From positions 21,621 through 85,620 of the forward strand of contig CAADGB010000477.1 in assembly GCA_900696455.1 (NCBI GenBank): 64,000 nt of DNA, in the 5' to 3' direction. Below are positions 9,655 through 18,746 of this stretch, piece by piece. Made by a program: the position numbers and the translations under genes. Below the pieces are notes generated by a model. It was not told the DNA's origin and searched no databases. It saw only the letters and a list, made by a program, of their open reading frames with translations. The first letter of the stretch is position 1; each line of letters begins with the position of its first letter. The DNA is from an uncultured delta proteobacterium (GTDB lineage: Bacteria; Myxococcota_A; Polyangia; Haliangiales; Haliangiaceae).

Positions 9655-11106
9655 GCCGGGGCGCCCGTCCGGCGGGCTCTCGGCGGCGGTGTCCGCCCTG
9701 GGGAGGGTGATGGAGAAGCAGGCGCCGCGTCCTGGCTCGCGGCGGTAGGAGATCGTGCCACCCTGCGCTCGCATCGCGTAGGCCGCGATGGCGAGGCCGG
9801 CCCCGGTGTTCGTGCCCCGTCTCCAGGCGTGAGGTTCGAACATCACCGCGGCGACCTCGGCGGGGACACCGCCACCATCGTCGACGACCTCGACGATCGC
9901 CACCGCGCGGTCGGTTCGGATCCGGACGTCGACGCGGCCCTGGAGCGCGGGCGGGGAGGCCTCGGCAGCGTTGCGCAGGATCGCGACCAGGGCCTGCGCG
10001 GCGAGGGGCTCGGCGGCTCGGATCGAGACGTCGCGGTCGCCGCTGACCTCGAGGTGGGCGCGCGCGCGGACGGCGCCTCCGACCTGTCGCAGCGCGCGGT
10101 CGACGACGTGACCTATCCGGACGTCCCGGGTCGTCGCCTGACCTTCGCGCAGGAGCTGACGGGCCGCCAGGAAGTACTCGGTCACCTCGGCGCCAGCGGC
10201 GGCCACCTCGTCGGCCGCCGCCAGCAGCTCGAGGTCGTCGGTGCGGGCGGCGAGGTCGGTCAGGTGGAGCGCCGTGCCCTCGATGCCCTGCAGGATGCCG
10301 GCGAGGTCGTGCATGATCGAGCTCAGCGACGCGCCGAGCGTGGCCTGGCGCAGCAGCTCGTCGATCCGCGATCGGTCCGTGGGCTCGGCCGGGTTGCGCG
10401 TCCGCGCCGAGGACTGGACGCCGAGGCGGCGCCGGGCGTGGTGGACGAGGACCTCGAACAGCTCCCGGCTCTCCTCGTCCGCGCCGCCAGCGGCCAGGAA
10501 GAGCTGCCGGCCACCATCGATGGGGAAGGTCTGGGTCCAGGCGCAGGCCGCGCCGTCGGGCACCGCCCCGGCCACCACCTGGCTCTCGACGATCGCGCCG
10601 CACTGCAGCATGCCGGGGATCACCGCGGCGTTGAGGACGAGGATCTCGCCCAGCTCGGACAGGCTGCCGGCCGAGGCAAGCTCGGCGTCGATGGCGTCGA
10701 GGCTGACCGCCGCCGCCAGGGCCGCCGCCATCGCCTGCTTGCGGCGCCGCTGCTCCAGGGTCCGGCGCAGGAGGACGTCGATCTCGTCGTGCCACGGCTT
10801 GCCCACCTTGAACGGCGCGTCGGCCTGCAGGAGCGCGGCGTGGGCGCGGTCGTCGACGTATCCGGTCAGGAGGATCCGCACCGCGTCACGCTGGTGCTTG
10901 TGGGCGAAGTCGAGGACCTCGAGGCCGTCATGGTCCGGCATGCGGAGGTCGGAGATGACGACGTCGAACTGGCGTTCGGCCAGGAGGACGAACGCCTCCT
11001 CGCCGCAGGCGGCGCTGGTCACGACGTACTGGGGGGAGAGCTCGTCGAGGAGCGCCCCGCGCACGTCGTCATCGTCGTCGACGACCAGGATCGAGACATC
11101 GTTCAT
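9643..11106 (-). CDS. Receiver-histidine kinase (REC-linker-HisKA-HATPase)
   Basis: The 487 residues comprise an N-terminal receiver (ILVVDDDDDVRGAL; VVISDLRMPDHDG; LLTGYVD; GKPWHDE), a middle region of about 150 residues that may be a divergent sensor fold, a helix with H-box SIMHDLAGILQGIEG, and an ATPase domain with NAAEA, VDDGGGVP and GAGLAIAAYAMRAQGG motifs. The kinase should be active on the motifs seen. The receiver at the N terminus implies control by another kinase, and the overlapping upstream gene is the obvious candidate. Its ATG overlaps the stop of that gene. The last 20 residues are a Pro/Gly/Ser tail. It is the second gene of a minus-strand pair lying between the motAB block and the flgB operon. 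Confidence 0.88.
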   Translation of the reverse strand: MNDVSILVVDDDDDVRGALLDELSPQYVVTSAACGEEAFVLLAERQFDVVISDLRMPDHDGLEVLDFAHKHQRDAVRILLTGYVDDRAHAALLQADAPFKVGKPWHDEIDVLLRRTLEQRRRKQAMAAALAAAVSLDAIDAELASAGSLSELGEILVLNAAVIPGMLQCGAIVESQVVAGAVPDGAACAWTQTFPIDGGRQLFLAAGGADEESRELFEVLVHHARRRLGVQSSARTRNPAEPTDRSRIDELLRQATLGASLSSIMHDLAGILQGIEGTALHLTDLAARTDDLELLAAADEVAAAGAEVTEYFLAARQLLREGQATTRDVRIGHVVDRALRQVGGAVRARAHLEVSGDRDVSIRAAEPLAAQALVAILRNAAEASPPALQGRVDVRIRTDRAVAIVEVVDDGGGVPAEVAAVMFEPHAWRRGTNTGAGLAIAAYAMRAQGGTISYRREPGRGACFSITLPRADTAAESPPDGRPGSPL

Positions 11107-12311
11107 GGCTGGTGCTCCACGCGGTCAGGGTCGGGGGCGCCCGCGGGCACCCGGATCTCGAAGCGCGCGCCCCGGTCGCGCGCGCAGTGGGCCAGGTCGC
11201 CCCCCCACAACCGGGCGAGCCGCTGGGCGGTGGCCAGGCCGAGGCCACCGCCGCCCCGGGCCGCCGCGGCGATGGGGTCGCCGAGGTGGGAGAGGACCTC
11301 CACCGGCAGTCCCCGGCCCGTGTCCTCGATCCCGACCACCCAGGCATCCTCGCGGCGATTCACCTCGATGCTCAGCTCGCCGCCGTCGGGCATGGCCGCC
11401 AGCGCGTTCTCGATCAGGCTGCCGAGCACGTGGTGCAACGGGTCCTGAGGGACGTTGGCCACGAGCGGGCGGTCGTAGGTCCGGCTCACCGCCACCCGTC
11501 CGAGCCGTCCGGTGAACATCGCGAGCGCGGTGTCGAGCTCCCGGGCGAGATCGAGGCGGCGGGGGGCGGAGTCGAGCGCGCCGGCCCGGTGCAGCCGGAC
11601 GACGGCGGCGACGTGCTCTTCGACCCGGCTGGCCGCCCCCCGCGCCCGCTGCAGGAGCTGGCGGAGCTCGTCGCGCGCGGGGTGGTCGGGGTGAGCGTCG
11701 AGGCGCGCGCCGATCGCGCGCAGCGAGCTGGACAGCGCGCCGACCGGGTTGTTCAGGTGGTGAGCGATCCCGGCGGCCAGCTCGCCCAGGGCGGCCCGCC
11801 AGCCCACCCGTGACACCTGGCCGGCGAGGACCGAGATCTCCTGGTTGCGTTGCTCCAGCTCGTGGTGAGCGGCCCGCAGCTCGCCGACCAGCCGCTCGAG
11901 CTCGCGGTGAGCGGCGAAGAGCGCGGTGTGCTTGGCGATCAGCTCGCGCTCCAGCTCGCGTCGCTGGGTGGTGTCGCGGGCCAGGCAGGCGGCGAGCAGC
12001 CCCAGCTCGGGGTGGTGGACGTGGGCGACGGTGAGCTCGACGTAGATGGGGTAGCCGTCGGCGCCACGCAGGGCGACGTCCTCGTAGCGACCGGGCCTGG
12101 CCAGGATGTCGACCCGGTCGGCGTCCGGGGGCAGCACGGTCTCGAGCGCCACCTCCAGCAGGTCGTCGGCGACGCAGCCGAGGAGATCGGCGAGGCGGTC
12201 GTTGGCGCACACGACGGTGCCGTGCGCACACGCGACCACGAACGCGGCGTCGGGCAGCGAGGGGAAGAGCACGCCGAAAACGAACTCGGCCACGGGGCCA
12301 GGTGCGGCCAT
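11103..12311 (-). CDS. PAS-domain sensor histidine kinase
   Basis: The 402 residues have an N-terminal PAS fold (FPSLPDAAFVVACAHGTVVCANDRLADLLGCV), a coiled coil (about 150-190, rich in Glu, Leu and Arg), a phosphoacceptor helix with AAGIAHHLNNPVGALSSSL, and an ATPase domain with SLIENALAAMPDGGE, EDTGRGLP and GGGLGLATAQRLARLWGG. No membrane segment is seen, so it should be cytosolic and sense an internal signal. ATG 12311 is chosen because it opens the PAS domain; the frame runs further upstream over the flgB start. Its stop overlaps the ATG of the receiver-kinase, so they form an operon. It is divergent from flgB, with a sigma-54-type promoter for flgB between them. A role in flagellar control is likely but not shown. 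Confidence 0.88.
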   Translation of the reverse strand: MAAPGPVAEFVFGVLFPSLPDAAFVVACAHGTVVCANDRLADLLGCVADDLLEVALETVLPPDADRVDILARPGRYEDVALRGADGYPIYVELTVAHVHHPELGLLAACLARDTTQRRELERELIAKHTALFAAHRELERLVGELRAAHHELEQRNQEISVLAGQVSRVGWRAALGELAAGIAHHLNNPVGALSSSLRAIGARLDAHPDHPARDELRQLLQRARGAASRVEEHVAAVVRLHRAGALDSAPRRLDLARELDTALAMFTGRLGRVAVSRTYDRPLVANVPQDPLHHVLGSLIENALAAMPDGGELSIEVNRREDAWVVGIEDTGRGLPVEVLSHLGDPIAAAARGGGGLGLATAQRLARLWGGDLAHCARDRGARFEIRVPAGAPDPDRVEHQP

Positions 12312-12421
12312 CACGCTGGTCTCAATCGACCGGACGGCGGAGCCGTCGAGGCGCGTCGTCAACGATGGCGACGACGAGGGCGCCGCCACGACCTTGGCGT
12401 AGCCGCCGTGAGGGGTTGCCG

Positions 12422-12437
12422 CGGCACGTCCCGTGCA
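12422..12437 (+). promoter_or_regulatory. Sigma-54 promoter candidate for the flgB operon
   Basis: CGGCACGTCCCGTGCA matches 10 of 12 informative positions of TGGCACGN4TTGCW with exact GG-N10-GC spacing. The -12 C is at 12436, so the first transcribed base is predicted at about 12448. The GTG at 12450 would then be leaderless or nearly so. Confidence 0.7.
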
Positions 12438-12449
12438 ATGGGCGTGGTC

Positions 12450-12830
12450 GTGACCCGGATCTACGACAGCATCGACCGCCTGGAGGGTGCGATGTCGTAC
12501 CACCGCGATCGCCACGCGGTCCTCGCTGGCAACGTCGCCAACCTCGACACCCCAGGCTACCGGGCCGTCGACCTCCGCCGCGAGGTCGCCTCCGGGGCTC
12601 CCGGGGCGCTGGCGCGGACCGACCCTGGACACCTCGTCGGCACCGGTGGTGGACGCGAGGTCGCGTTCGACGACGGCGGGGCGCTGGTCAGCCCGGACGG
12701 GAGCGCGGTCGCGCTCGAGCGCGAGCTGGCCAAGATCGACGCCAACCGCGTCCGCTACGCGACCTCGGCCGAGCTGGTGTCGCGGCGGCTGGCGATGTTG
12801 CGCTACGCCGCGGGCGACGGGAGCCCGTGA
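12450..12830 (+). CDS. flgB: Flagellar proximal rod protein FlgB
   Basis: First rod subunit, secreted through the flagellar export gate. The signature LAGNVANLDTPGYRAVDLR near the N terminus is diagnostic, and the sequence ends with the helix typical of rod proteins (LERELAKIDANRVRYATSAELVSRRLAML). Length of 126 residues is normal. The N-terminal helix TRIYDSIDRLEGAMSYHRDRH belongs to the family, which argues for GTG 12450. ATG 12492 has a good GGAGGG ribosome site but would remove that helix, and ATG 12438 would lie upstream of the predicted transcript start. First gene of flgBC-fliEFGHIJK-flgDE. Confidence 0.93.
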   Translation: MTRIYDSIDRLEGAMSYHRDRHAVLAGNVANLDTPGYRAVDLRREVASGAPGALARTDPGHLVGTGGGREVAFDDGGALVSPDGSAVALERELAKIDANRVRYATSAELVSRRLAMLRYAAGDGSP

Positions 12831-12841
12831 TCGGAGACCCC

Positions 12842-13258
12842 ATGGCCGTCGATTTCTTCACCGCGATGGAAGTGTCGGCGTCCGGCCTGTCGGTCGAGCG
12901 CACGCGCATGAACGTCGCCGCCTCCAACCTCGCCAACGCGTCCACCACGCGCGCCGCCGGCGGTGGTCCCTACCAGCGCCGGGACGTCGTGGTCCAGTCG
13001 GCGCCGGTCGGTGGCGCCGCGCCCGGCGTGAGCGGTGCGGTGGTGAGCCAGGTCCGCCCGGACGCGTCGCCGCCCAGGCTCGAGTACGACCCGGGCCATC
13101 CCGATGCCGACGCCGACGGCTACGTCGCCTACCCCAACATCAACCCGGTCGAGGAGATGGTCGACATGATCACCGCCTCGCGTGCCTACGAGGCCGGCGT
13201 GACCGCGCTGGGCACCGCCGTCAGCATGGCCGAGCGGGCGCTCGGGATCGGACGTTGA
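12842..13258 (+). CDS. flgC: Flagellar proximal rod protein FlgC
   Basis: Rod subunit of 138 residues. It opens with the D0 helix and signature SASGLSVERTRMNVAASNLANASTTR and closes with the C-terminal motif YPNINPVEEMVDMITASRAYEAGVTAL, both diagnostic of FlgC. ATG 12842 is preceded by GGAG at a good distance; a GTG at 12827 is also in frame. It begins 11 bases after flgB stops. Confidence 0.96.
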   Translation: MAVDFFTAMEVSASGLSVERTRMNVAASNLANASTTRAAGGGPYQRRDVVVQSAPVGGAAPGVSGAVVSQVRPDASPPRLEYDPGHPDADADGYVAYPNINPVEEMVDMITASRAYEAGVTALGTAVSMAERALGIGR

Positions 13259-13260
13259 GC

Positions 13261-13572
13261 GTGTCGGCGATCCGTCCCATCGATCCGACCCCCGCGCTCG
13301 CGCCCACCGCCGGCGTCGAGCGCCCTGGGGCCGCGCGGGTGGCGTCCGAGGGGGGCTTCGCCGCGACCCTGGCGGACGCGGTCGACCAGGCCCGCGCCAG
13401 CGAGCGCGCCGCCGTCTCCCTCGCCACCGGCTTCGCCGACGGCGACCCCGGCGTCGGCATCCACGAGGTCATGATCGCCAGCGAGAAGGCCAACCTCTCG
13501 CTGCGCTACGCCACCACGCTCAAGAACAAGATGCTCGACGCCTACCGCGAGCTGATGAGCACCCAGGTCTAG
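13261..13572 (+). CDS. fliE: Flagellar hook-basal body protein FliE
   Basis: The 103 residues form the adaptor between the MS ring and the proximal rod. The C-terminal half is typical: FAATLADAVDQARASERAAVSLATGFADGDPGVGIHEVMIASEKANLSLRYATTLKNKMLDAYRELMSTQV. The first 35 residues are a Pro/Ala-rich variable region. GTG 13261 lies two bases after the flgC stop. Length fits the family (about 100-110). Confidence 0.94.
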   Translation: MSAIRPIDPTPALAPTAGVERPGAARVASEGGFAATLADAVDQARASERAAVSLATGFADGDPGVGIHEVMIASEKANLSLRYATTLKNKMLDAYRELMSTQV

Positions 13573-13584
13573 CGTCCGTCCGCC

Positions 13585-15168
13585 ATGGCCGAGCCACCTC
13601 CCTCCTCACCGTCCGCCCCGCCGCTGCCGGCCCAGCTCGCGACGCAGTGGCGTCGCCTGCCGCGGCGCGCCCGGGTGCTCGCCGGGGCGATCCCGCTCGC
13701 CATCATGGTCGCGATCGCGTGGCTGACGCTGGGCGGTGGCGGCGAGCGCTGGCAGCCCCTGGCGCCGGCGATGAGCGTGGGGGACGCGACCGAGCTCGGC
13801 GCGCTCTTCGCCGGCCGCGGGATCCCGCACCGGGTGAGCGAGGGCGGTCGCGTGGTCGAGGTGCCGGCGTCCCGCCTCGACGAGGCGCGTCGGATCGCGG
13901 CCGTGGCCGGCCTCCCGCGCGGCGGCGTGGGGTTCGAGGTCTTCGAGAACATGTCCCTCGGCCAGTCGTCGTTCGCCGAGCAGGTGAACTTCCGGCGCGC
14001 GCTCCAGGGCGAGCTCGCGCGCAGCATCACCGCGCTGGGGCCGGTGGAGGGGGCGCGGGTCCACGTCGCCCTCGGCAAGCGCTCGGTCTTCAAGGACGCC
14101 GACGAGCCGCCGAGCGCCTCGGTGGCGCTGCGGATCCAGGCCGGGGCCCGGCTCACGCCCGAGCAGGTCCGCGGCATCTCCCAGCTGGTCGCCGCGTCGG
14201 TCGAGGGCCTGTCGCCCGATCGGGTCGTGGTCGTCGATCAGCACGGCGAGGTGCTCTCGGGCGTCGAGCGGACGCCGGGGTCGACGCAGGCCGACCTCGA
14301 GACCGCGCTTGCGGCGCGGGTCCGGACCATGCTCGAGCGCGTCGTCGGCGCCGGCCACGTCGCGGTCGTGGCCTCGGTGCAGATGGACCGGCGACGGGTG
14401 AGCACGTCCGAAGAGATCTTCGACAAGGACCGGACGGCGGTGCGCAGCGAGGCCCGCACGGGCGCGCCGGCGGTGCCCGGCGCGGTCACCGGCGGCGTCG
14501 CCGGGGTGCAGGGCAACCTGCCCGGCGCGCCCGCGGCCGCGGCCGGCGCCGCGGCCGGTGCGGTCGCCAGCGGTTCGTCCACGGTCAACTACGAGGTCTC
14601 GCGCATCGTGCGCCAGGTCGATGAGCCGGTGGAGCGCGTCGCCCGGCTCCACCTCGCGATCCTCGTCGACCACACCGTCGACGGCAGCGGTGCGGCGGTG
14701 CCGCGGGCCCAGGCCGAGCTCGACCAGCTCGCTCAGCTGGCGCGTCAGGCCGCGGGCTTCGATCCGGAGCGCGGCGACGCGCTGGAGATCCGCTCGTTCC
14801 CGTTCGCCGCCGACGATCCCGAGGCGGTGGCGCCGCCGGTCGCGGCGCGACCGACCCTGCCGGTCCCGGTGCCGGTGGCGGCCGGGGCCGCGGGCGGCGT
14901 CCTGCTGCTGGTCGTCGCGGTCGTCCTCCTGTGGCGGCGGCGCGCCCGGCGGGGGACGTCGACCGTCACCATGGCCCTGCCGGCGCCCGTCGTCGAGCTC
15001 GAGCGCGCGCTCGCCGGCGACGAGGGCGCGCTGCCGTCCTCGGCGGCGCTCCCCGGGCGCACGCTCGAGGGCCGCGTCGCCGACGCGGTCCGCGCCGACC
15101 TGCCGCGGGCGAGCCGCGTCCTGGCCGCCTGGCTCGCCGAGCCCGACCCCAAGCCGACCAAGTCATGA
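13585..15168 (+). CDS. fliF: Flagellar MS-ring protein FliF
   Basis: Forms the membrane ring on which the basal body is built. In 527 residues there is an N-terminal membrane helix (VLAGAIPLAIMVAIAWLTL), ring-building motifs including EVPASRLDEARRIAAVAGLPRGGVGFEVFENMSLGQSSFAEQVNFRRALQGELARSI, and a second membrane helix near 430-450 (AAGAAGGVLLLVVAVVLLW). The periplasmic part has a low-complexity Ala/Gly stretch near residues 300-330, and the cytoplasmic tail that should bind FliG follows the second helix. Its stop overlaps the fliG ATG. Confidence 0.97.
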   Translation: MAEPPPSSPSAPPLPAQLATQWRRLPRRARVLAGAIPLAIMVAIAWLTLGGGGERWQPLAPAMSVGDATELGALFAGRGIPHRVSEGGRVVEVPASRLDEARRIAAVAGLPRGGVGFEVFENMSLGQSSFAEQVNFRRALQGELARSITALGPVEGARVHVALGKRSVFKDADEPPSASVALRIQAGARLTPEQVRGISQLVAASVEGLSPDRVVVVDQHGEVLSGVERTPGSTQADLETALAARVRTMLERVVGAGHVAVVASVQMDRRRVSTSEEIFDKDRTAVRSEARTGAPAVPGAVTGGVAGVQGNLPGAPAAAAGAAAGAVASGSSTVNYEVSRIVRQVDEPVERVARLHLAILVDHTVDGSGAAVPRAQAELDQLAQLARQAAGFDPERGDALEIRSFPFAADDPEAVAPPVAARPTLPVPVPVAAGAAGGVLLLVVAVVLLWRRRARRGTSTVTMALPAPVVELERALAGDEGALPSSAALPGRTLEGRVADAVRADLPRASRVLAAWLAEPDPKPTKS

Positions 15169-16199
15169 CCTCAGCCATCGTCACTCGTCACGGAACCCCG
15201 CTCGCCCCGCGGCACCGCGCCGCGATCGCCGTGCTCGCCCTGGAGGACGAGCTCGCGGCCCAGCTCATGGCCCAGCTCGAGGAGCACGACCTGCGGGCGC
15301 TCGCCGCGGCCGTCGACGATCTCGATCAGGTCCCGCCGGAGGCGCTGATCGGCGTGCTCGAGGAGCTGGAGGACGCGCTGCGCGGGCCGATGTCGGTGGC
15401 GCGCGCCGGTGGCGGGCGGTACCTCCGTCAGCTCGCCGCCCGATCGCTGGGCGAGGATCGCGCGGAGCGCTTGTTCGCACCACCGGTGGTCGCTCCTCCA
15501 CCCGAGCCCATCGAGCAGCTGCGCAACGCCCGCACCCAGGCCCTGGCCGACGTGCTCGCCGAGGAGCACCCCCAGGTCGCGGCGATGGTCCTGACCCAGC
15601 TCCCGGCCCTGACCGCCGCCGGCGTGCTCCTGGCGATGCCGCGCGAGCTGGCCGCCGAGCTGGCGACGCGGGTGGCCGGCCTCGACGAGGTGCCCGACCA
15701 CGCCGTGCTCGAGGCGTCGACCTCGCTGGTGAGCGCGCTCGCCGCCAACGGCGGCCTCGCCAGCTCCGACCATCGTTCGGACTTCGACGGCCTCGCCTTC
15801 GCGGCGTCGATCGTCAACGAGATGGCTGGGGACGATGGCGATCGCCTCCTCGAGCAGATGGGCGCGATCGACGAGGCCACGGTCGCCCGGGTCCGCGAGG
15901 CGATGTTCACGTTCGAGGACCTGCTGCGCATCGAGGTCCGCGCCATGGCCCCGCTCCTGCGAGCGGTCCAGAGCGAGACCGTGGTCGCCGCGCTGCAGAC
16001 CGCCGGTGACAACCTGCGCCAGCACTTCTTCTCCGGCCTGTCGCAACGCGCGGCGGCGACGCTCAAGGACGACCTGGCGGCGAGCCCGCCGCGGCGGGTG
16101 TCGGAGGTCGAGGCCGCGCAGCGCGAGATCATCGAGACCGCGATGCGGCTCGCCGCCGAGGGCACGATCCAGCTGCCGCCGCGCGGGAGCGAGGCGTGA
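15165..16199 (+). CDS. fliG: Flagellar motor switch protein FliG
   Basis: Rotor protein that transmits torque from MotA and binds FliF and FliM. In 344 residues three regions are seen: N-terminal (RHRAAIAVLALEDELAAQLMAQLEEHDLRALAAAV), middle (EEHPQVAAMVLTQLPALTAAGVLLAMPRELAAELATRVAGLDEVP, the EHPQ motif), and C-terminal torque domain (MFTFEDLLRIEVRAMAPLLRAVQSETVVAALQTA). The charged ridge in the C-terminal domain is retained in part, although the usual D-D-R-Q helix reads R-A-M-A-P-L-L-R. ATG 15165 overlaps the fliF stop, indicating translational coupling. Confidence 0.96.
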   Translation: MTSAIVTRHGTPLAPRHRAAIAVLALEDELAAQLMAQLEEHDLRALAAAVDDLDQVPPEALIGVLEELEDALRGPMSVARAGGGRYLRQLAARSLGEDRAERLFAPPVVAPPPEPIEQLRNARTQALADVLAEEHPQVAAMVLTQLPALTAAGVLLAMPRELAAELATRVAGLDEVPDHAVLEASTSLVSALAANGGLASSDHRSDFDGLAFAASIVNEMAGDDGDRLLEQMGAIDEATVARVREAMFTFEDLLRIEVRAMAPLLRAVQSETVVAALQTAGDNLRQHFFSGLSQRAAATLKDDLAASPPRRVSEVEAAQREIIETAMRLAAEGTIQLPPRGSEA

Positions 16200-16978
16200 G
16201 CGGAGACAGGGGGGCGCGACGGCCGTGGCTCTCGGGCAGCGGCGTGGTCGCCCGCCAGGACTTCGCGTCGCGCCTGCCGGCGATCGGCGCGCGGACGACG
16301 CGGGGCTGGCTCGCCGTGGCCTCGGGTGCGGGCGGGGCGCCAGGGGCGGGTGGCGAGGGTGCGGCGGGCCAGGCGCACGAAGGGCAGCGGGAGGAGCTCG
16401 AGCGAGCCCGCATCGAGGCGGTCGCCGCCGGTCGGGCGGAAGGACGGGCGGAGACCGAGCACGCCCTCGCCGCCCTCGCCGCCGCGACCGGGGCGCTGGC
16501 TCGGGCGGCCGAGCGCCGTGACGAGCAGATCGCCGAGCTGGCCGTGGAGCTGGCCCTCGGGCTGTGTGCCGAGCTGGCGCCGGTGGCGGCGGCGATCGAT
16601 CGCAGCGCCACGATCAACCTGGTGCGTGGCGTGATCGACGCGGCCAGCGCCGACGCCGGAAGCGGGCGCGAGATCGTGCTTCGCCTCAACGCCGACGACC
16701 TCGCGGTGCTGGGAGGGCGCCTGGGGCCTGCGATCCGTAGCGAGGTCGGCCCCGAGCTGCTCCCCGGAGAGGTCTGGCTCGAGGCCCCGCGCGTGGTCGT
16801 CGACGGGCGCTGGGCGTCTCGGCTGACCGCCCTCCGCGACGACCTGCTGGCGCTCGTCCACGGCGCCGACGCTGGCGTGGAGCTGGCCACCGAGGGCGGC
16901 CCGGCGGGCACGCCGCCGAGGACGGACGCGGCGGTGGCGCCTGCGGACGCCGGCACCGGCGAGGAGCCGGGGCGATGA
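16196..16978 (+). CDS. fliH: Flagellar export stator protein FliH
   Basis: Negative regulator and peripheral stalk of the export ATPase FliI. The 260 residues include a coiled-coil region rich in Glu, Ala and Arg (about 65-120; REELERARIEAVAAGRAEGRAETEHALAALAAAT) and a C-terminal FliH/YscL-like domain (IAELAVELALGLCAELAPV; EIVLRLNADDLAVLGGRL; LLPGEVWLEAPRVVVDGRW). The first 60 residues are a basic, poorly conserved extension. The assignment rests on these features and on its position between fliG and fliI, with a GTG overlapping the fliG stop. Confidence 0.85.
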   Translation: MSGDRGARRPWLSGSGVVARQDFASRLPAIGARTTRGWLAVASGAGGAPGAGGEGAAGQAHEGQREELERARIEAVAAGRAEGRAETEHALAALAAATGALARAAERRDEQIAELAVELALGLCAELAPVAAAIDRSATINLVRGVIDAASADAGSGREIVLRLNADDLAVLGGRLGPAIRSEVGPELLPGEVWLEAPRVVVDGRWASRLTALRDDLLALVHGADAGVELATEGGPAGTPPRTDAAVAPADAGTGEEPGR

Positions 16979-18306
16979 GTCGTCCCGCGACGCGCGACCA
17001 CCGGCGCGCCCTCGGGGCCGAGCTGTCCGCCCTCGCTCGTCGTGGCGGCGGCCCCGTCGTCGGCGGACGGGTGATCGAGGTCAGCGGCCTGGTGGTCCGG
17101 ATCTCGGGGTTCCCGGTTCGAAGCGGCGATGTCGTGGAGCTCGGTGCCGGCGCCGACGGCGCGCTCTCCTGCGAGGTCGTGGGGTTTCGCGGCGATGATC
17201 TCCTCGCGATCCCTCTCGGCGCGTCGCGCAACATCACGCCCGGGGCGCCGGTGTGGCGCTCCGGCGCCCGCTCGAAGGTCGCGGTGGGGGCGGCGCTGCT
17301 CGGCCGCTTCGTCGATCCCTTCGGCGAGCCGATCGATGGCGGGCCGCCGCTGAGCCTGGCGGGGCGGATGCCGGTCGAGGGGGCGCCGCTACCGATCGCG
17401 CGACGGGCCCCGGTGGACGATCGCTTCGCCACCGGCGTCCGCGTCATCGACGGCCTCCTGCCGTGTGGGCGCGGGCAGCGGGTCGGGATCTTCGCCGGCG
17501 CCGGCTGCGGCAAGAGCGTCCTCGTCGAGCAGATCGCCACCCACGCCGAGGCCGACGTGGTCGTGATCGGCCTCATCGGCGAGCGGGGTCGCGAGGTCCG
17601 GGAGCTCATGAGCTCGAGGCGGCGGGATCGACTGGTCGCCGTGGTGGCGACCGCCGATCGCTCTCCCCTCGAGCGTGTCCGCGGCGCCGCGGTCGCCTCG
17701 TCGATCGCCGAGTGGTTTCGCGCGCAGGGCAAGCACGTCCTGCTCGTCATCGACTCGCTGACCCGGTTCGCGATGGCCCAGCGCGAGATCGGTCTGTCGC
17801 TGGGCGAACCGCCGGCGACCAAGGGCTACCCGCCCAGCGTCTTCGCGTCCTTGCCTCGGCTCCTGGAGCGCGTCGCGCCCGAGAGCGGGGGCGGCAGCAT
17901 CACCGGCTTCTACACCGTCCTCGTCGAGGGCGACGATCTGAGCGACCCGATCGCCGACTCGGCGCGCTCGCTCCTCGACGCCCACATCGTCCTCAGCCGC
18001 GATCTGGCCGACCGCGGGCACTTCCCGGCGGTGGACGCGCTGAGCAGCGCGTCCCGCGTGGCGCGTCGCGTGGCCGGCGCGGACGCCGCCGCGCTCGGCG
18101 AGCGCGCGCGGGTCGCCCTCGCGACCCGCCGCCAGGCCATGGAGCTCCAGGCCCTGGGGGCGTACGCCCCGGGGGTCAACCCCGAGATGGACGCCGCGAT
18201 CGCGATCGGCAAGCGCCTCGACGCCTGGTCGCGGCAGGGCGCCGACGAGTTCGTCCCCTGGATCGATAGCCTGCGTGGCCTGCGCGCCGCGCTCGACAAG
18301 GAGTGA
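16975..18306 (+). CDS. fliI: Flagellum-specific ATPase FliI
   Basis: Hexameric ATPase of the type III flagellar export apparatus, related to F1-beta. In 443 residues the Walker A motif is GAGCGKSV (175-182, K180), followed by VVIGLIGERGREVRELM, the Walker B region VLLVIDSLTRFAMAQREIGL, and ATKGYPPSVFASLPRLLERV, all diagnostic. The C terminus contains GAYAPGVNPEMDAAI. It matches the usual length of 430-450. ATG 16975 overlaps the fliH stop. Confidence 0.97.
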   Translation: MSRPATRDHRRALGAELSALARRGGGPVVGGRVIEVSGLVVRISGFPVRSGDVVELGAGADGALSCEVVGFRGDDLLAIPLGASRNITPGAPVWRSGARSKVAVGAALLGRFVDPFGEPIDGGPPLSLAGRMPVEGAPLPIARRAPVDDRFATGVRVIDGLLPCGRGQRVGIFAGAGCGKSVLVEQIATHAEADVVVIGLIGERGREVRELMSSRRRDRLVAVVATADRSPLERVRGAAVASSIAEWFRAQGKHVLLVIDSLTRFAMAQREIGLSLGEPPATKGYPPSVFASLPRLLERVAPESGGGSITGFYTVLVEGDDLSDPIADSARSLLDAHIVLSRDLADRGHFPAVDALSSASRVARRVAGADAAALGERARVALATRRQAMELQALGAYAPGVNPEMDAAIAIGKRLDAWSRQGADEFVPWIDSLRGLRAALDKE

Positions 18307-18746
18307 ACGTGTCTCCACCTCCCCGCGCCATCCGCCTCGCCCTCCGCGCCCGCGCCAACCTCCGCGACGTCGCCGCGGCCCGCGAGGCCAGCGCCCGCCA
18401 CCAGGAGTCGCTCGCCGCCGACGCGGCCCGTCGATCCGGCGAGGACCTCGACGACGCGCTCGACGCCGCCCGGGACCAGCTCGCGGCGACCAGCGGCGTC
18501 GCCGAGCTGATCCGCATCGCCAGCGAGCTCGAGGCCGACCGCGCGGCGGCGATCGATGCCGAGCGGATCCGGCAGGCGGCCGCGTCGGCGCGCCAGCGCG
18601 CCGAGCAGGAGCTCCAGCTCCGCGCACGTCAGCTGCGGACGGTCGAACACGCGCTCGACCGTTGCCTCGCCGAGCACGCCGACGGCGCGACCCGCGCCGA
18701 GCAGCGCCTGACCGACGATCTCGGCGCTCGGAGGCGCGGGCCGTGA
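18303..18746 (+). CDS. fliJ: Flagellar export chaperone FliJ
   Basis: The 147 residues are almost entirely predicted coiled coil (Ala, Glu, Arg and Leu in heptads), like FliJ, which sits in the FliI ring as a gamma-subunit-like shaft. Sequence conservation in this family is low, so the call rests on length, coiled-coil character and gene order between fliI and fliK. The GTG start overlaps the fliI stop. Confidence 0.8.
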   Translation: MNVSPPPRAIRLALRARANLRDVAAAREASARHQESLAADAARRSGEDLDDALDAARDQLAATSGVAELIRIASELEADRAAAIDAERIRQAAASARQRAEQELQLRARQLRTVEHALDRCLAEHADGATRAEQRLTDDLGARRRGP